DNA of 64,000 nucleotides from Defluviitaleaceae bacterium (GTDB lineage: Bacteria; Bacillota; Clostridia; Lachnospirales; WQUN01), in the NCBI GenBank assembly GCA_009785615.1, contig WQVX01000001.1, forward strand, positions 1 through 64,000, in the 5' to 3' direction. Of this stretch, positions 17,436 through 25,681 are shown one piece after another. The translations under genes were made by a program, and so were the position numbers. Below the pieces are notes generated by a model, which was given only the letters and a program-made list of their open reading frames with translations, did no database searches and had not been told where the DNA came from. Within the stretch, counting starts at the first letter, position 1, and the number at the start of each line of letters is the position of its first letter.

Positions 17436-17537
17436 GTGACTGCTTTCGATACCATTATGATGGTGTTAACAATTGCTACTTTGATTGTTAGTATAATCAG
17501 CTTGGTGGTTGATATAGTCAAAAACATGAAAAAATAA
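17436..17537 (+). CDS. small hydrophobic holin-like toxin of a type I toxin-antitoxin system
   Basis: A 33-residue peptide, MTAFDTIMMVLTIATLIVSI followed by ISLVVDIVKNMKK, made of one membrane helix and a Lys-rich end. This matches the putative holin-like toxin family (TxpA, BsrG and relatives), which insert in the membrane. The GTG start 17436 has a strong GGGGAGG site 7 bases upstream. An in-frame ATG at 17400 would give 45 residues but its site is too close. The leader folds GGGTGA/TTCACCC and the end lies in a shared terminator facing an antisense RNA. Confidence 0.8.
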   Translation: MTAFDTIMMVLTIATLIVSIISLVVDIVKNMKK

Positions 17538-17544
17538 CCGACTC
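17511..17544 (+). repeat. right copy of the exact 34-bp direct repeat (inside the toxin gene)
   Basis: Identical to 16500-16533, about 1.01 kb apart. The pair brackets the unknown membrane protein gene and all but the end of the toxin gene. Confidence 0.95.
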
Positions 17545-17575
17545 CTTTCCTCTAAGGTCTTGTCGGTTATTTTTC
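17530..17575. terminator. shared bidirectional terminator of toxin mRNA and antisense RNA
   Basis: ATAACCGAC (17534-17542) pairs with GTCGGTTAT (17562-17570), with T runs on both strands, so both convergent transcripts can stop here and overlap at their 3' ends. Confidence 0.85.
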
Positions 17576-17668
17576 ATAAGCTTTTGAAATTTAATTTGAG
17601 CAAGTCCGCCGTCTTTATAGCGGCGTGCTAGGGGAACGTTCACCTTGGACGTTCCCTTTATTTATTAT
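17530..17668 (-). ncRNA. antisense RNA, probable type I antitoxin
   Basis: A strong minus-strand promoter at 17675-17703 would start an RNA near 17668 that runs into the 3' end of the toxin gene and stops in the shared terminator. It opens with a very stable stem GGGAACGT/ACGTTCCC (17656-17632), which on the plus strand can act as a second terminator, then a GCCGC/GCGG hairpin, and then complements the toxin mRNA 3' region. This layout matches TxpA/RatA and BsrG/SR4 of B. subtilis. Confidence 0.65.
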
Positions 17669-17674
17669 AATCTT

Positions 17675-17703
17675 ATTATATGATAGATATACGTTATTGT
17701 AAA
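17675..17703 (-). promoter_or_regulatory. sigma-A promoter of the antisense RNA
   Basis: TTTACA (17703-17698), 17-base spacer, consensus TATAAT (17680-17675) on the minus strand. Confidence 0.8.
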
Positions 17704-17708
17704 CACAC

Positions 17709-17748
17709 AAAAAGAGCAAAGTGCTTTAGTGTACACTTTGCTCTTTTT
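17709..17748. terminator. bidirectional intrinsic terminator
   Basis: AAAAAGAGCAAAGTG pairs perfectly with CACTTTGCTCTTTTT; it ends the Arg-rich protein gene on the minus strand and shields the toxin locus. Confidence 0.9.
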
Positions 17749-17780
17749 ATATTTAAGCATTTTTTTAAATTTGCTTACAC

Positions 17781-18512
17781 CTAAAGTTTTACATCAACAA
17801 TTTCGCCGGGCAATGTTGTTGGTGTTGCTGGTGGTGTACCTGCTGTGTCCATAACAAAGCCTCGTCGGCCGGCAACGTCAAAAGATACTGCGGCACCTGA
17901 ATTGTTTGCACCCGGCCCAAACATCTTGTTAGGATCAAATCCGCCATTATTTGCAGAATACAAGAAGCCTTGTTGAATGCGAATTGAACGTGGGCGCATA
18001 TCATTGCGGCGTCTGCGACGAATTTCTTCACGTTGCTGCTCTACGCGCCTGCTCTCTTGTTGCATTTGTTGAGAAACCCGTTCCCGCTTCTCTTCCCGCT
18101 CAGCCCGTTCTCTGCGCCTAATTTGCCTGATTGTTTTGTCAACGCGGTCAATTTGCATCTGAACGGATCTGGCTAGTGCTTTTCTTTCACTTGTGCCCAG
18201 GCTACTACTCATTACTTCAGACATTTTTGCTCTTAACCGTGATCTAACCTGGTTAGCTCTACTTAAAGAATCGGTATTGCTAAGGCGTATTGAACCTCTT
18301 TGTGGCTGTCTGCGCCGACGTCGATTGTTTTGGTGGTTTTCGTTTGCACGGTTATGGGCATCTTTCAGCAATCGCGTTTTTTCATCTCTTGTGATTACAC
18401 CATGCGTTTCATCACCGATTTGCAGGCTTTGCGTTTGATTGGCAATTTGTTGATTTTGTGTTTGATCGCTGGTATAAACATTCTGATTTTGATTAGTGAT
18501 ATTTACATCCAT
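17781..18512 (-). CDS. Arg-rich coiled-coil protein of unknown function
   Basis: The 243-residue protein is not recognised. Residues 1-30 are Gln/Asn-rich (DVNITNQNQN, QTQNQQIANQTQ), residues about 55-75 contain NRRRRRQPQRG, and residues about 90-170 form a long charged coiled coil (RRRERAEREEKRERVSQQ). A Gly/Asn-rich linker and a C-terminal segment FDVAGRRGFVMDTAGTPP with Pro/Thr follow. No membrane segment or signal peptide is seen. The AGGGAGG site before ATG 18512 is good. It is a single-gene unit with its own terminator. Its basic charge allows nucleic-acid or cell-surface binding, but that is a guess. Confidence 0.7.
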   Translation of the reverse strand: MDVNITNQNQNVYTSDQTQNQQIANQTQSLQIGDETHGVITRDEKTRLLKDAHNRANENHQNNRRRRRQPQRGSIRLSNTDSLSRANQVRSRLRAKMSEVMSSSLGTSERKALARSVQMQIDRVDKTIRQIRRRERAEREEKRERVSQQMQQESRRVEQQREEIRRRRRNDMRPRSIRIQQGFLYSANNGGFDPNKMFGPGANNSGAAVSFDVAGRRGFVMDTAGTPPATPTTLPGEIVDVKL

Positions 18513-18616
18513 AATCTCCCTCCTTGGAGTATATTACTATCCCGCACATTATATTTCGGTATTTTTTAACGATAGTATTAGGAAAATATCACAAGAAATT
18601 TAGTAAACAGACAGGT

Positions 18617-20530
18617 TTACTCTAAGTATCCATTAGCCTCAAGCCATTCCAGAGTATGTTCACCGGTAGTGCCAAAATTTCTCCAGCCATAGCGTGTCCA
18701 ATATTGTTCAAAAACACGGATATCTATATCCATAATGCGTGGTCTCATAACAGTCTGTACGTGGTGATCCAGTTCCGGACTTAATCTGTTTTCCCAAAAT
18801 TCCATCACGCTTGCAACATAATCTTCTCTAAGAGCCTCAAAAAGTGATGTTATATTGGAATTATAGGTAATATCAATAATATTAGTTGATATTACCATAT
18901 CTTCATTCCAAATGCGTATATGCACATTTTCAACAGCTTCCGGGTGCAATAGTACAGGAAATTCAGCTAAAATAATGGGGGTACTCTTCATTAAATCTCC
19001 CAAGCCTGATGATATTACAAAGTCAGTACTTAAATCATATCTACGATACATTGTTGTACCATCGTTTAGCAAATAGGTAAAAGGTATGGTAAGACCAAAC
19101 CATCTGCCGTCCATTGCCTGCCTACGCATTCTTTGAAGTTGTTGCTGATTTGCTAAAATATACTGATGCGCTTCCAAGATACGAGCAATGGAATCCGAAT
19201 CACTTACATACATATTATGACGCTCATTAACAGGTATCCAGCGCATATTAGAACTTAAAGATACGCCTGCTACATCAGGTGCTTCCGGCACGCGGTTTAT
19301 ATAAGCAGACATACCAAAGTTTATAATAAGCAGCATTATTACATACATGCCCGCCATTATACCACCGTAACGTAAAAAATCCTTTAGCTTATGAATTACA
19401 TTAAAGCTTTTTTCGGCAATCATTTGAGCAACAAAATAAAATATGATAAAACCTAGTACTAAGCCTATATACATCCCTACTATGCGACCTCTAAACATAT
19501 TCATGATAAAAGCACCCGTAAATATCATGCCGGTTGCAGACACCAAAAAGACGCATATATTATTAATTACTGTAAATACAACAGAATCGCCTGTCCGCTC
19601 TAATTTACGCTTGTGGGTGCAAAAGTAGGATAAAGTAATTAATGCCACTGTTATAACTGTATAGATAAGATAATTGACCCATAGCCGCGGTTCAACACCT
19701 AAATGAAGAAGTCTATTACCATATGGAGTATGAAATTCTATTGGTACGTATGTGTTAATTAACTCTCCCCAAAATGCAGGATTTGTAAAAGCAAAGGTGG
19801 TATATATTTGTGTACTGCTCAGCCCAACATGACCCAACACATAAACATTACCTATCATATCTATAAGCATGTGTATACCTACAGGAATAAATGGTATTAC
19901 TACGGCTAGCAATACTGCGACTACTCTGTTGCCGGATACAGATACCGCCAATTTAAGCACACTAAAATAAAATATAATTCCAATAGCAACCCGAGCAAAG
20001 AAGCCGGCCACCACTGCTGGAGTATTAATTACAGAACCAACAGCAATTTCTTGCGGAAATATTGCTGTTGAAAACATTATAAATCTCCAATTTGGTCTTT
20101 CAACTGTTGCATCCCAAGTTTCAGGCCCGGGGTAATAAATAGGTGCAAGCAATATTAAGCAAAAAATCAGCAATGGCAGTAGCATCAAAATTAAGGCCAC
20201 CACAATCTCTGCCCAAAAAAGCTGACTTTTTGTAATTGGAAATGAATAATATGCCGCTGAGGCACTACGGTTAAAGTGGTAAGTAAAAAGAGCTAATCCA
20301 ACGCATAGCGGCGATATAATCATCATCCACATTGTAACTTGATGTTGCATGGACAATAAAATGGTTATATTGTTAGCCTGCTGAAAGTCTATGCTTAGCC
20401 AATGATGCGCACTGGTATTATATACAGTAAGTACTCCAAGCAACAAATATATAAGCATAAACGCTGCACTAATAGCCCAAAAGCGTTTCAATTGCTCTTT
20501 CAGCAGCGGAATATTAATAAGGGATTTCAT
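18617..20530 (-). CDS. ABC transporter permease, large YtrC/D-type membrane protein
   Basis: The 637-residue protein has about ten membrane segments in residues 20-415 and a C-terminal extracytoplasmic-looking region of about 210 residues. The FNRSASAAYYSFPITKSQLFW segment is typical of ABC-2-like permeases of the Ytr class. It overlaps the ATPase gene by 17 bases, and GGAGG 6 bases before ATG 20530 sets the start. Together the three genes resemble the B. subtilis ytr operon, which responds to cell-wall antibiotics; the transported substrate here is unknown. Confidence 0.8.
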   Translation of the reverse strand: MKSLINIPLLKEQLKRFWAISAAFMLIYLLLGVLTVYNTSAHHWLSIDFQQANNITILLSMQHQVTMWMMIISPLCVGLALFTYHFNRSASAAYYSFPITKSQLFWAEIVVALILMLLPLLIFCLILLAPIYYPGPETWDATVERPNWRFIMFSTAIFPQEIAVGSVINTPAVVAGFFARVAIGIIFYFSVLKLAVSVSGNRVVAVLLAVVIPFIPVGIHMLIDMIGNVYVLGHVGLSSTQIYTTFAFTNPAFWGELINTYVPIEFHTPYGNRLLHLGVEPRLWVNYLIYTVITVALITLSYFCTHKRKLERTGDSVVFTVINNICVFLVSATGMIFTGAFIMNMFRGRIVGMYIGLVLGFIIFYFVAQMIAEKSFNVIHKLKDFLRYGGIMAGMYVIMLLIINFGMSAYINRVPEAPDVAGVSLSSNMRWIPVNERHNMYVSDSDSIARILEAHQYILANQQQLQRMRRQAMDGRWFGLTIPFTYLLNDGTTMYRRYDLSTDFVISSGLGDLMKSTPIILAEFPVLLHPEAVENVHIRIWNEDMVISTNIIDITYNSNITSLFEALREDYVASVMEFWENRLSPELDHHVQTVMRPRIMDIDIRVFEQYWTRYGWRNFGTTGEHTLEWLEANGYLE

Positions 20531-21401
20531 TTGCACCCTCCGTCTCATAAATAAATATTTCTTCTAAAGTTAATGGCAAGCGGTCAAATATCAATGGGTT
20601 AAAACTTTTTATCCGTTGAGATACTTCATCTTCTTTGCCATAAACCACCATTAGTTTAATACTTCCTCTATCTTCTTCATGAAGAACCTCAAACCCTAAG
20701 CCATCCTTTGGTTCTAACCCCGGCCTAAACGCTACTTGTATTTTATGGACGTCAGATTTTAGCTCGTCTAAGTCTCTCTCAATAATCATTTGGCCATTTT
20801 TGATAATGCCGATAGAATCGCAAATTCCATCCATCTCTTTTAAATTGTGAGAAGATACCAAAACTGTCATCTGCTTTTCAGCCACATCTTCTATAATTTC
20901 TTGAAATACTAATTTGCGTACAATTGGATCAAGCCCGTCAATAGGCTCATCCAAAAGCAGCACATTTGGCATTGCGGACATAACAAAGATAAATGCCGCT
21001 TGTTTTTGCATACCTTTAGAAAATCTGCCTACATTTTTCTTCTCATCCAGTTTAAATATTTCAAGCAAATGACGATACCGCTTCTCGTTCCAATTTTTAT
21101 ACATGCCGGCGTAAAATTTACGCAAGCTTTTCATATTATATTGTGGAAAGAAATATAGATCATCGGGAATGTAGCCAACTAAAGCCTTTAAGTTAGCATT
21201 GTCATAAACAGGCATCCCGCCTATACACACGTTGCCACTATCTTGGCGGTAGATCCCGGCCAGATGTTTAATTGCCGTTGTCTTTCCTGAACCATTTACA
21301 CCTACCAGGCCGTAAATAGATCCCTTCTTTATATTAAGATTAAGCCGATGTAAGGCTGTGTATCCGTCAAATGCTTTAGTTAGGTTCTCAATTTGAACCA
21401 C
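20514..21401 (-). CDS. ABC transporter ATP-binding protein, YtrB-like
   Basis: The 295-residue ATPase has Walker A GVNGSGKTT (about residue 36), signature FSKGMQKQAAFIF in place of LSGGQ, Walker B VLLLDEPIDGLD and H-loop SSHN. The C-terminal 70 residues form a small accessory domain. The modified signature is normal in ABC-2-type exporters paired with GntR regulators. It overlaps the GntR gene by 14 bases and the permease gene by 17 bases. Confidence 0.88.
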   Translation of the reverse strand: MVQIENLTKAFDGYTALHRLNLNIKKGSIYGLVGVNGSGKTTAIKHLAGIYRQDSGNVCIGGMPVYDNANLKALVGYIPDDLYFFPQYNMKSLRKFYAGMYKNWNEKRYRHLLEIFKLDEKKNVGRFSKGMQKQAAFIFVMSAMPNVLLLDEPIDGLDPIVRKLVFQEIIEDVAEKQMTVLVSSHNLKEMDGICDSIGIIKNGQMIIERDLDELKSDVHKIQVAFRPGLEPKDGLGFEVLHEEDRGSIKLMVVYGKEDEVSQRIKSFNPLIFDRLPLTLEEIFIYETEGANEIPY

Positions 21402-21774
21402 TGACCATCTCTCCTTCTTTGATGTTCTCTACGAACGTAATAATTGCATTTTTAGTTTCTCCACGAAACATTAATTCTTGTACGTTATTGTGAATACTGT
21501 CATATAGAACAGAAATTTCTTTTTCTCCGCCTTGGCTTGGAGGAGCAGCAATAAAACTGCCCTGACCCAAAACTGTATAGATATAGCCTTGGTTTTCTAA
21601 TTCTCTATACGCTTTTTGCACAGTATTGGGGTTGACTGTAAGTGTTTTAGCCATATCGCGGATAGACGGTACCTTTTCGTCATGCTTCAACACACCGGTT
21701 ACTATTAAGCGTTTAAAATTGTCCATTACTTGCTCATAAATGGCTTTACGGCTTTTTAGATCTATTTGAAACAA
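21388..21774 (-). CDS. GntR-family regulator, YtrA subfamily
   Basis: The 128-residue protein has an N-terminal winged helix with IYEQVMDNFKRLIVTGVLK and PSIRDMAKTLTVNPNTVQKAYRELENQGYIYT, and a short C-terminal helical dimerisation part, the layout of the YtrA subfamily. It most likely represses its own operon and is released by a cell-envelope signal. ATG is replaced by a TTG/ATG-type start near 21774 after an AGGAGG site. An inverted repeat and a perfect promoter lie upstream. Confidence 0.9.
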   Translation of the reverse strand: MFQIDLKSRKAIYEQVMDNFKRLIVTGVLKHDEKVPSIRDMAKTLTVNPNTVQKAYRELENQGYIYTVLGQGSFIAAPPSQGGEKEISVLYDSIHNNVQELMFRGETKNAIITFVENIKEGEMVSGSN

Positions 21775-21807
21775 AATTTCACCTCCTATCGCGGCATTTA
21801 TTGAATA

Positions 21808-21823
21808 AGCAAGCGAGCTTGCT
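21808..21823. promoter_or_regulatory. inverted repeat in the GntR operon leader
   Basis: AGCAAGC-GA-GCTTGCT lies between the promoter and the GntR gene; a candidate operator or leader hairpin. Confidence 0.4.
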
Positions 21824-21855
21824 CAGCAACTCACTGCATCTCGAAAGTTAAGTGT

Positions 21856-21884
21856 ATTATATGTTGTAGTACAGTTATTGTCAA
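21856..21884 (-). promoter_or_regulatory. consensus sigma-A promoter of the YtrA-type ABC operon
   Basis: TTGACA (21884-21879), 17 bases, TATAAT (21861-21856), both boxes perfect. The flanking AGTGTA (21851) and TACAGT (21870) form an imperfect dyad across the promoter that may be the GntR operator. The promoter lies directly in front of the divergent acetyltransferase gene. Confidence 0.85.
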
Positions 21885-21898
21885 GGGAGAAATTTATA

Positions 21899-22657
21899 AT
21901 GAGGACAGAGGTGCAAGCATACTTACAAAGGATAGAATTTGAAGGCATCCCTAAAAACGATTTTGCCACTCTACGCCATTTGCAATTTCAGCATCTTATA
22001 ACCGTACCTTATGAAAATTTGGACATTATGCGAGATATCCCTATATCTTTGAAAATAGAAGATGTCTATAAAAAAGTAGTAGAGCGCGGCCGTGGGGGAT
22101 ACTGCTTTGAACTAAACGGTCTGTTTGCATGGCTGTTGCGTAGTCTCGGCTTTACTGTAGCAGAACACATGGCTCGATATTTACGTGGAGAACAAGAAAT
22201 ACCAATGCGAAGGCATAGGGTGCTGAAAGTTACTTGTGTAGATGGTGATTATTTGTGTGATGTAGGCGTAGGGGATACAATCCCGCTGGTACCGTTGCCT
22301 ATAAAATATGGAGTTGTTAATCAACAAAAAATGGAGAGATACAAGCTTGAAAATGAGCCATTTTTGGGAAATGTTCTATATGAGTGGAAAAAAAATGAAT
22401 GGCGAAAAATTTACTCTTTCACAGAGGAAAAACAACTTAACATTGATTATATTATGCCCTCATTTTACTGTGAAAAGCATCCCGATTCATATTTTCGCAC
22501 TATGGATATGGTTCATATATTTACTAAAGATGGCCGCAAAACTGTAGCCGGACGAGAGATTAAACTATTTTCTCCCAATCACGTAAATGTGATAGTTGCA
22601 GGTACGGAGGCAGCGTTTAAAGAACTTTTGGAAGTTCATTTTAAAATTAGGATTTGA
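21899..22657 (+). CDS. nat: arylamine N-acetyltransferase family protein
   Basis: The 252-residue enzyme transfers acetyl groups from acetyl-CoA to arylamines or hydrazines. The Cys-His-Asp triad is visible: C69 in RGRGGYCFELN, H106 in RRHRVLKV and D121 in LCDVGVGD. The early motif HLITVPYENLDI is also family-typical. ATG 21899 follows AAGGGAG. Length is near the usual 260-280. It is a single gene, divergent from the YtrA operon with its start close to that operon's promoter, so the GntR protein might affect it too. Confidence 0.9.
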   Translation: MRTEVQAYLQRIEFEGIPKNDFATLRHLQFQHLITVPYENLDIMRDIPISLKIEDVYKKVVERGRGGYCFELNGLFAWLLRSLGFTVAEHMARYLRGEQEIPMRRHRVLKVTCVDGDYLCDVGVGDTIPLVPLPIKYGVVNQQKMERYKLENEPFLGNVLYEWKKNEWRKIYSFTEEKQLNIDYIMPSFYCEKHPDSYFRTMDMVHIFTKDGRKTVAGREIKLFSPNHVNVIVAGTEAAFKELLEVHFKIRI

Positions 22658-22990
22658 GCGCGTTCATTAATTGATTTTTTCAACATACTTGTATAATACA
22701 CGCTGTTTGTGAGAGGATAAAAAAATGAACCGGTTGGATTTAATTTTGAAAATTTACTCTTGAATTTAACCGAGAGTTTGTGTTATATTTGCACTATAAA
22801 TAGCTTGAGGACGTATATTTAAAAGGTGAGGGGAAAATTTTGAAGGGTAATGGCAAAATTGTTGGATTATGCAATAATTTTTGAACAAGCAAGCAGACGG
22901 ACGGTCTGCTTTTTTTGTCGTTCCTCTAAAGATGAACCTTCCAAGACATAGCAAAGTGCCTGTAAAGACTGTAAAAATAAGGAGATAATT
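22658..22990 (+). other. 333-base gap with promoter and terminator-bearing leader before the chemoreceptor gene
   Basis: The gap holds a possible promoter TTGAAT (22760-22765) with TTATAT/TATATT (22783-22789), then a short leader and a strong intrinsic terminator (22892-22917). Tiny reading frames with ribosome sites occur (MNRLDLILKIYS from 22725; a 14-codon TTG frame near 22841) but are too short to judge. The arrangement would suit attenuation of the chemoreceptor gene. I do not see a c-di-GMP riboswitch. Confidence 0.4.
22892..22917 (+). terminator. intrinsic terminator in the chemoreceptor leader
   Basis: AGCAGAC-GGACG-GTCTGCT followed by seven more Ts, about 75 bases before the chemoreceptor start. 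Confidence 0.8.
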
Positions 22991-25630
22991 ATGTTTAACA
23001 GCCTAAAAAGTAAAATAAGCGTGCCAACTATATTAACGCTATGTCTTTTAGTCGCGTTTCTGGTAATTTTTGTGTTTATATTTACACAGCGGATTGTGGG
23101 AGAACTTGAAGATGATAGAATTGCTTTAATGTCTCAAGCTGCCCATGCATATTTTGAGGCTATAGAAAGCCGTAATGCTTTAGCTGCCCGTGCTATCAGT
23201 TCAATTGATACAGTGATGGACTTAGTTAACGATTGGAACGCAGGTACTAACATGGCCGAAACCAGAGAAGAACTGATTTGGTACTTAAACAGCAGAAAAA
23301 ATGAGCTAGGTGTTACCGGATTTACAGTTGTTGGCGCAGATGGTTATGTTATACTTCGTACACATTGGCCGGACCACTATGGAGATAGAGCTTCCGCAAC
23401 TATGCTGGTAGCTCTTGATGGTGAACCTGCATCTGCTTTTTCTACTTCGTCAGCACCTCCAATTGGACTTGTTAATGCAGTCCCAATATATAGGGGCGGC
23501 GAAATAATAGGTTCTATTGCGGCTATTATACATATAGCTGATGATGAATTTACTGATTATTTTGCACAAGTATTTAATGCTGAGGTCACAGTTTTTGCCG
23601 GTGCTATCCGTGTTGGAACAACGTTGGAAGATGAACGAGGAAACAGAACAGTGGATACAGAAGCCCCCAACAGTGTTATAGAAGCTGTTTTGGAACGAGG
23701 AGAAAATCTCTTGGTGGATGTAGAATTGTTTGGCGTGCCGTATAGGGCATATTATTTCCCGCTTCATGATCTGTTTGGTGTACCGGTTGGTATGTTTTTT
23801 GTTGGATTTTCTATAGAGCAGACTGTTGCTTCAATGAATTTTTTACAATTAGCACTTATTCTGGGTAGCATTGTTGGCGTTGCTTTAACCGGTGTTATTA
23901 TGTACACGATTATTTTCAAGGCTTTAGATCCCTTGAAACAATTGACTTTAAATGCAAAAGAAGTAGCACAAGGTAACATGTCTATCAATTTTGACACCAC
24001 TAGAAAGGATGAAATTGGTCAAGTTTCAAATGCTTTTATGGAGATTATAAAGAGCCTGAATATATTGGAAGAAAACTTTTTGAAGGGCGAGTACCACCAT
24101 CAGCGTGGGGATGTTTTATATAGGCTTGAAGATTCACGACTTAAAGGTGCTTTTGCAAATATTTTAACAAAAGTAAATGGTATAGCGGAGGAGTTTTTAC
24201 TTGGTTTTGATGTATTAACAGAGCCATTGATATACTTGGATAACAATTGCAATGTGCTTTATGCCAACAATATTGTAAAAGAACACACCCATACCCAAAA
24301 TAAAAATATAGTTGGTATGCACATTAATGACCTTATGCATGGAGATATTGCAAACAACCCCGCCATTGTTAAAGCATTAAAAGATGGTACATCACAAATG
24401 ACAGATGATATACAATTGCAAGTAAATCCTAAGCAACTTCTAAATTTCCGGTTTAGTTGTACTCCATTTTCTATTGATGGGAAAATTGTGTGTGTCTTGA
24501 TTTTTATGGTAAACATTACTGAGATTCGGAACATGCAAAAACATACTGAAAAGCTGAACGCATACCGTAATAAACGTGCTGCAAAACTTACAAACACTAT
24601 AGTTACAGCTTTTGAAAAAGGCGATTTAACCGTAAACATTGCTAAAAGCGACTATGACGAGGACACAAAAGATATAGCCAAAGAGCAAGATACTGTAGAA
24701 GCTGTAGTGCAAAAGTCAACAGGCATTATCAAAAGCTATGTAGACGAAATCAATAAATCATTGACCGCTATTGCAAACGGTGACTTAACGGTTAATATAT
24801 CCCGCGAGTATATAGGTGACTTTGTTTCAATTAAGGATTCTATAAATAATATCAGCAACACTCTACACAAAACTATATTGGATATTTCTACGGCTTCTAA
24901 ACAAGTGTTTTCCGGTGCTAACCAAATTTCAGCAAGTTCAGCAAATTTAGCAAGCGGTGCATCTGAGCAAGCAGGTTCTGTAGAAGAACTTAATGCCTCT
25001 ACAGAAATGATAAGCCGGCAAACCGGACATAACGCTGACAACGCAAGGGAAGCAAATATCCTCTCAAATAAATCAACCGAAAATGCCAGAGAGGGCAACC
25101 ATGCTATGCAACAAATGCTGGAAGCAATGCAGCAAATTAAGGAATCCAGCAATAATATTTCCAAGGTTATAAAAGTAATCCAAGATATTGCTTTCCAAAC
25201 CAATTTGCTAGCCTTAAATGCCGCAGTAGAAGCGGCGCGGGCAGGAGAACACGGCAAGGGCTTTTCTGTAGTAGCAGAAGAAGTACGCAACTTAGCTACC
25301 CGAAGCCAAGAAGCAGCAACAGAAACCACAGGTATGATTGAAGAATCAATTAATCGTGTGGATATGGGTAGCCAAATAGCGGAAGCTACAGCCAAGGCAT
25401 TAGTTGAAATAGTAAATAGTGCCGATGCAGTTTTACAAATTCTTAATAACATTTCTGTTTCATCAAAAGAACAAGCAGAAATGTTTGGGCAAGTAACCGT
25501 TGGGCTTGAGCAAATTTCATCCGTTGTACAAAGTAACTCTGCTGTATCTGAAGAAGCCGCCGCCGCCGCAGAAGAACTAAATTCACAAGCCGAACTTTTA
25601 CAGCAATTAGTTTCCTACTTCAAGCTGTAG
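22991..25630 (+). CDS. methyl-accepting chemotaxis protein with Cache-type sensor
   Basis: The 879-residue receptor has an N-terminal membrane helix (about 13-33), an extracellular Cache-like ligand domain (about 40-275), a second membrane helix (about 285-310), HAMP (about 312-365), a PAS-like middle (about 400-515), a further HAMP-like repeat (about 595-640) and the signalling domain with [20 protein letters not shown] and [15 protein letters not shown] (about 735-775). It relays ligand binding to CheA. The ATG follows AAGGAG. A leader terminator precedes it. Confidence 0.92.
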   Translation: MFNSLKSKISVPTILTLCLLVAFLVIFVFIFTQRIVGELEDDRIALMSQAAHAYFEAIESRNALAARAISSIDTVMDLVNDWNAGTNMAETREELIWYLNSRKNELGVTGFTVVGADGYVILRTHWPDHYGDRASATMLVALDGEPASAFSTSSAPPIGLVNAVPIYRGGEIIGSIAAIIHIADDEFTDYFAQVFNAEVTVFAGAIRVGTTLEDERGNRTVDTEAPNSVIEAVLERGENLLVDVELFGVPYRAYYFPLHDLFGVPVGMFFVGFSIEQTVASMNFLQLALILGSIVGVALTGVIMYTIIFKALDPLKQLTLNAKEVAQGNMSINFDTTRKDEIGQVSNAFMEIIKSLNILEENFLKGEYHHQRGDVLYRLEDSRLKGAFANILTKVNGIAEEFLLGFDVLTEPLIYLDNNCNVLYANNIVKEHTHTQNKNIVGMHINDLMHGDIANNPAIVKALKDGTSQMTDDIQLQVNPKQLLNFRFSCTPFSIDGKIVCVLIFMVNITEIRNMQKHTEKLNAYRNKRAAKLTNTIVTAFEKGDLTVNIAKSDYDEDTKDIAKEQDTVEAVVQKSTGIIKSYVDEINKSLTAIANGDLTVNISREYIGDFVSIKDSINNISNTLHKTILDISTASKQVFSGANQISASSANLASGASEQAGSVEELNASTEMISRQTGHNADNAREANILSNKSTENAREGNHAMQQMLEAMQQIKESSNNISKVIKVIQDIAFQTNLLALNAAVEAARAGEHGKGFSVVAEEVRNLATRSQEAATETTGMIEESINRVDMGSQIAEATAKALVEIVNSADAVLQILNNISVSSKEQAEMFGQVTVGLEQISSVVQSNSAVSEEAAAAAEELNSQAELLQQLVSYFKL

Positions 25631-25633
25631 TCA

Positions 25634-25680
25634 GGGGATTTAATCCCCTTGTGGAAGTTAGAACCTGCGGTTCTTAATAT
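25634..25680. terminator. hairpins between convergent chemoreceptor and peptidase genes
   Basis: GGGGATT/AATCCCC (25634-25648) and AGAACC/GGTTCT (25660-25674) stand between the two stops; the second is followed by a T-rich stretch. Likely termination region for both strands. Confidence 0.5.
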
Positions 25681-25681
25681 T

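Noticed and set aside
22658-22990. c-di-GMP riboswitch before the chemoreceptor gene
   Set aside because: The conserved GEMM motifs are absent; only a generic leader with terminator is seen.
24736-25452. Long minus-strand reading frame opposite the chemoreceptor signalling domain
   Set aside because: It is the antisense shadow of a conserved coding region, with no start signal of its own.
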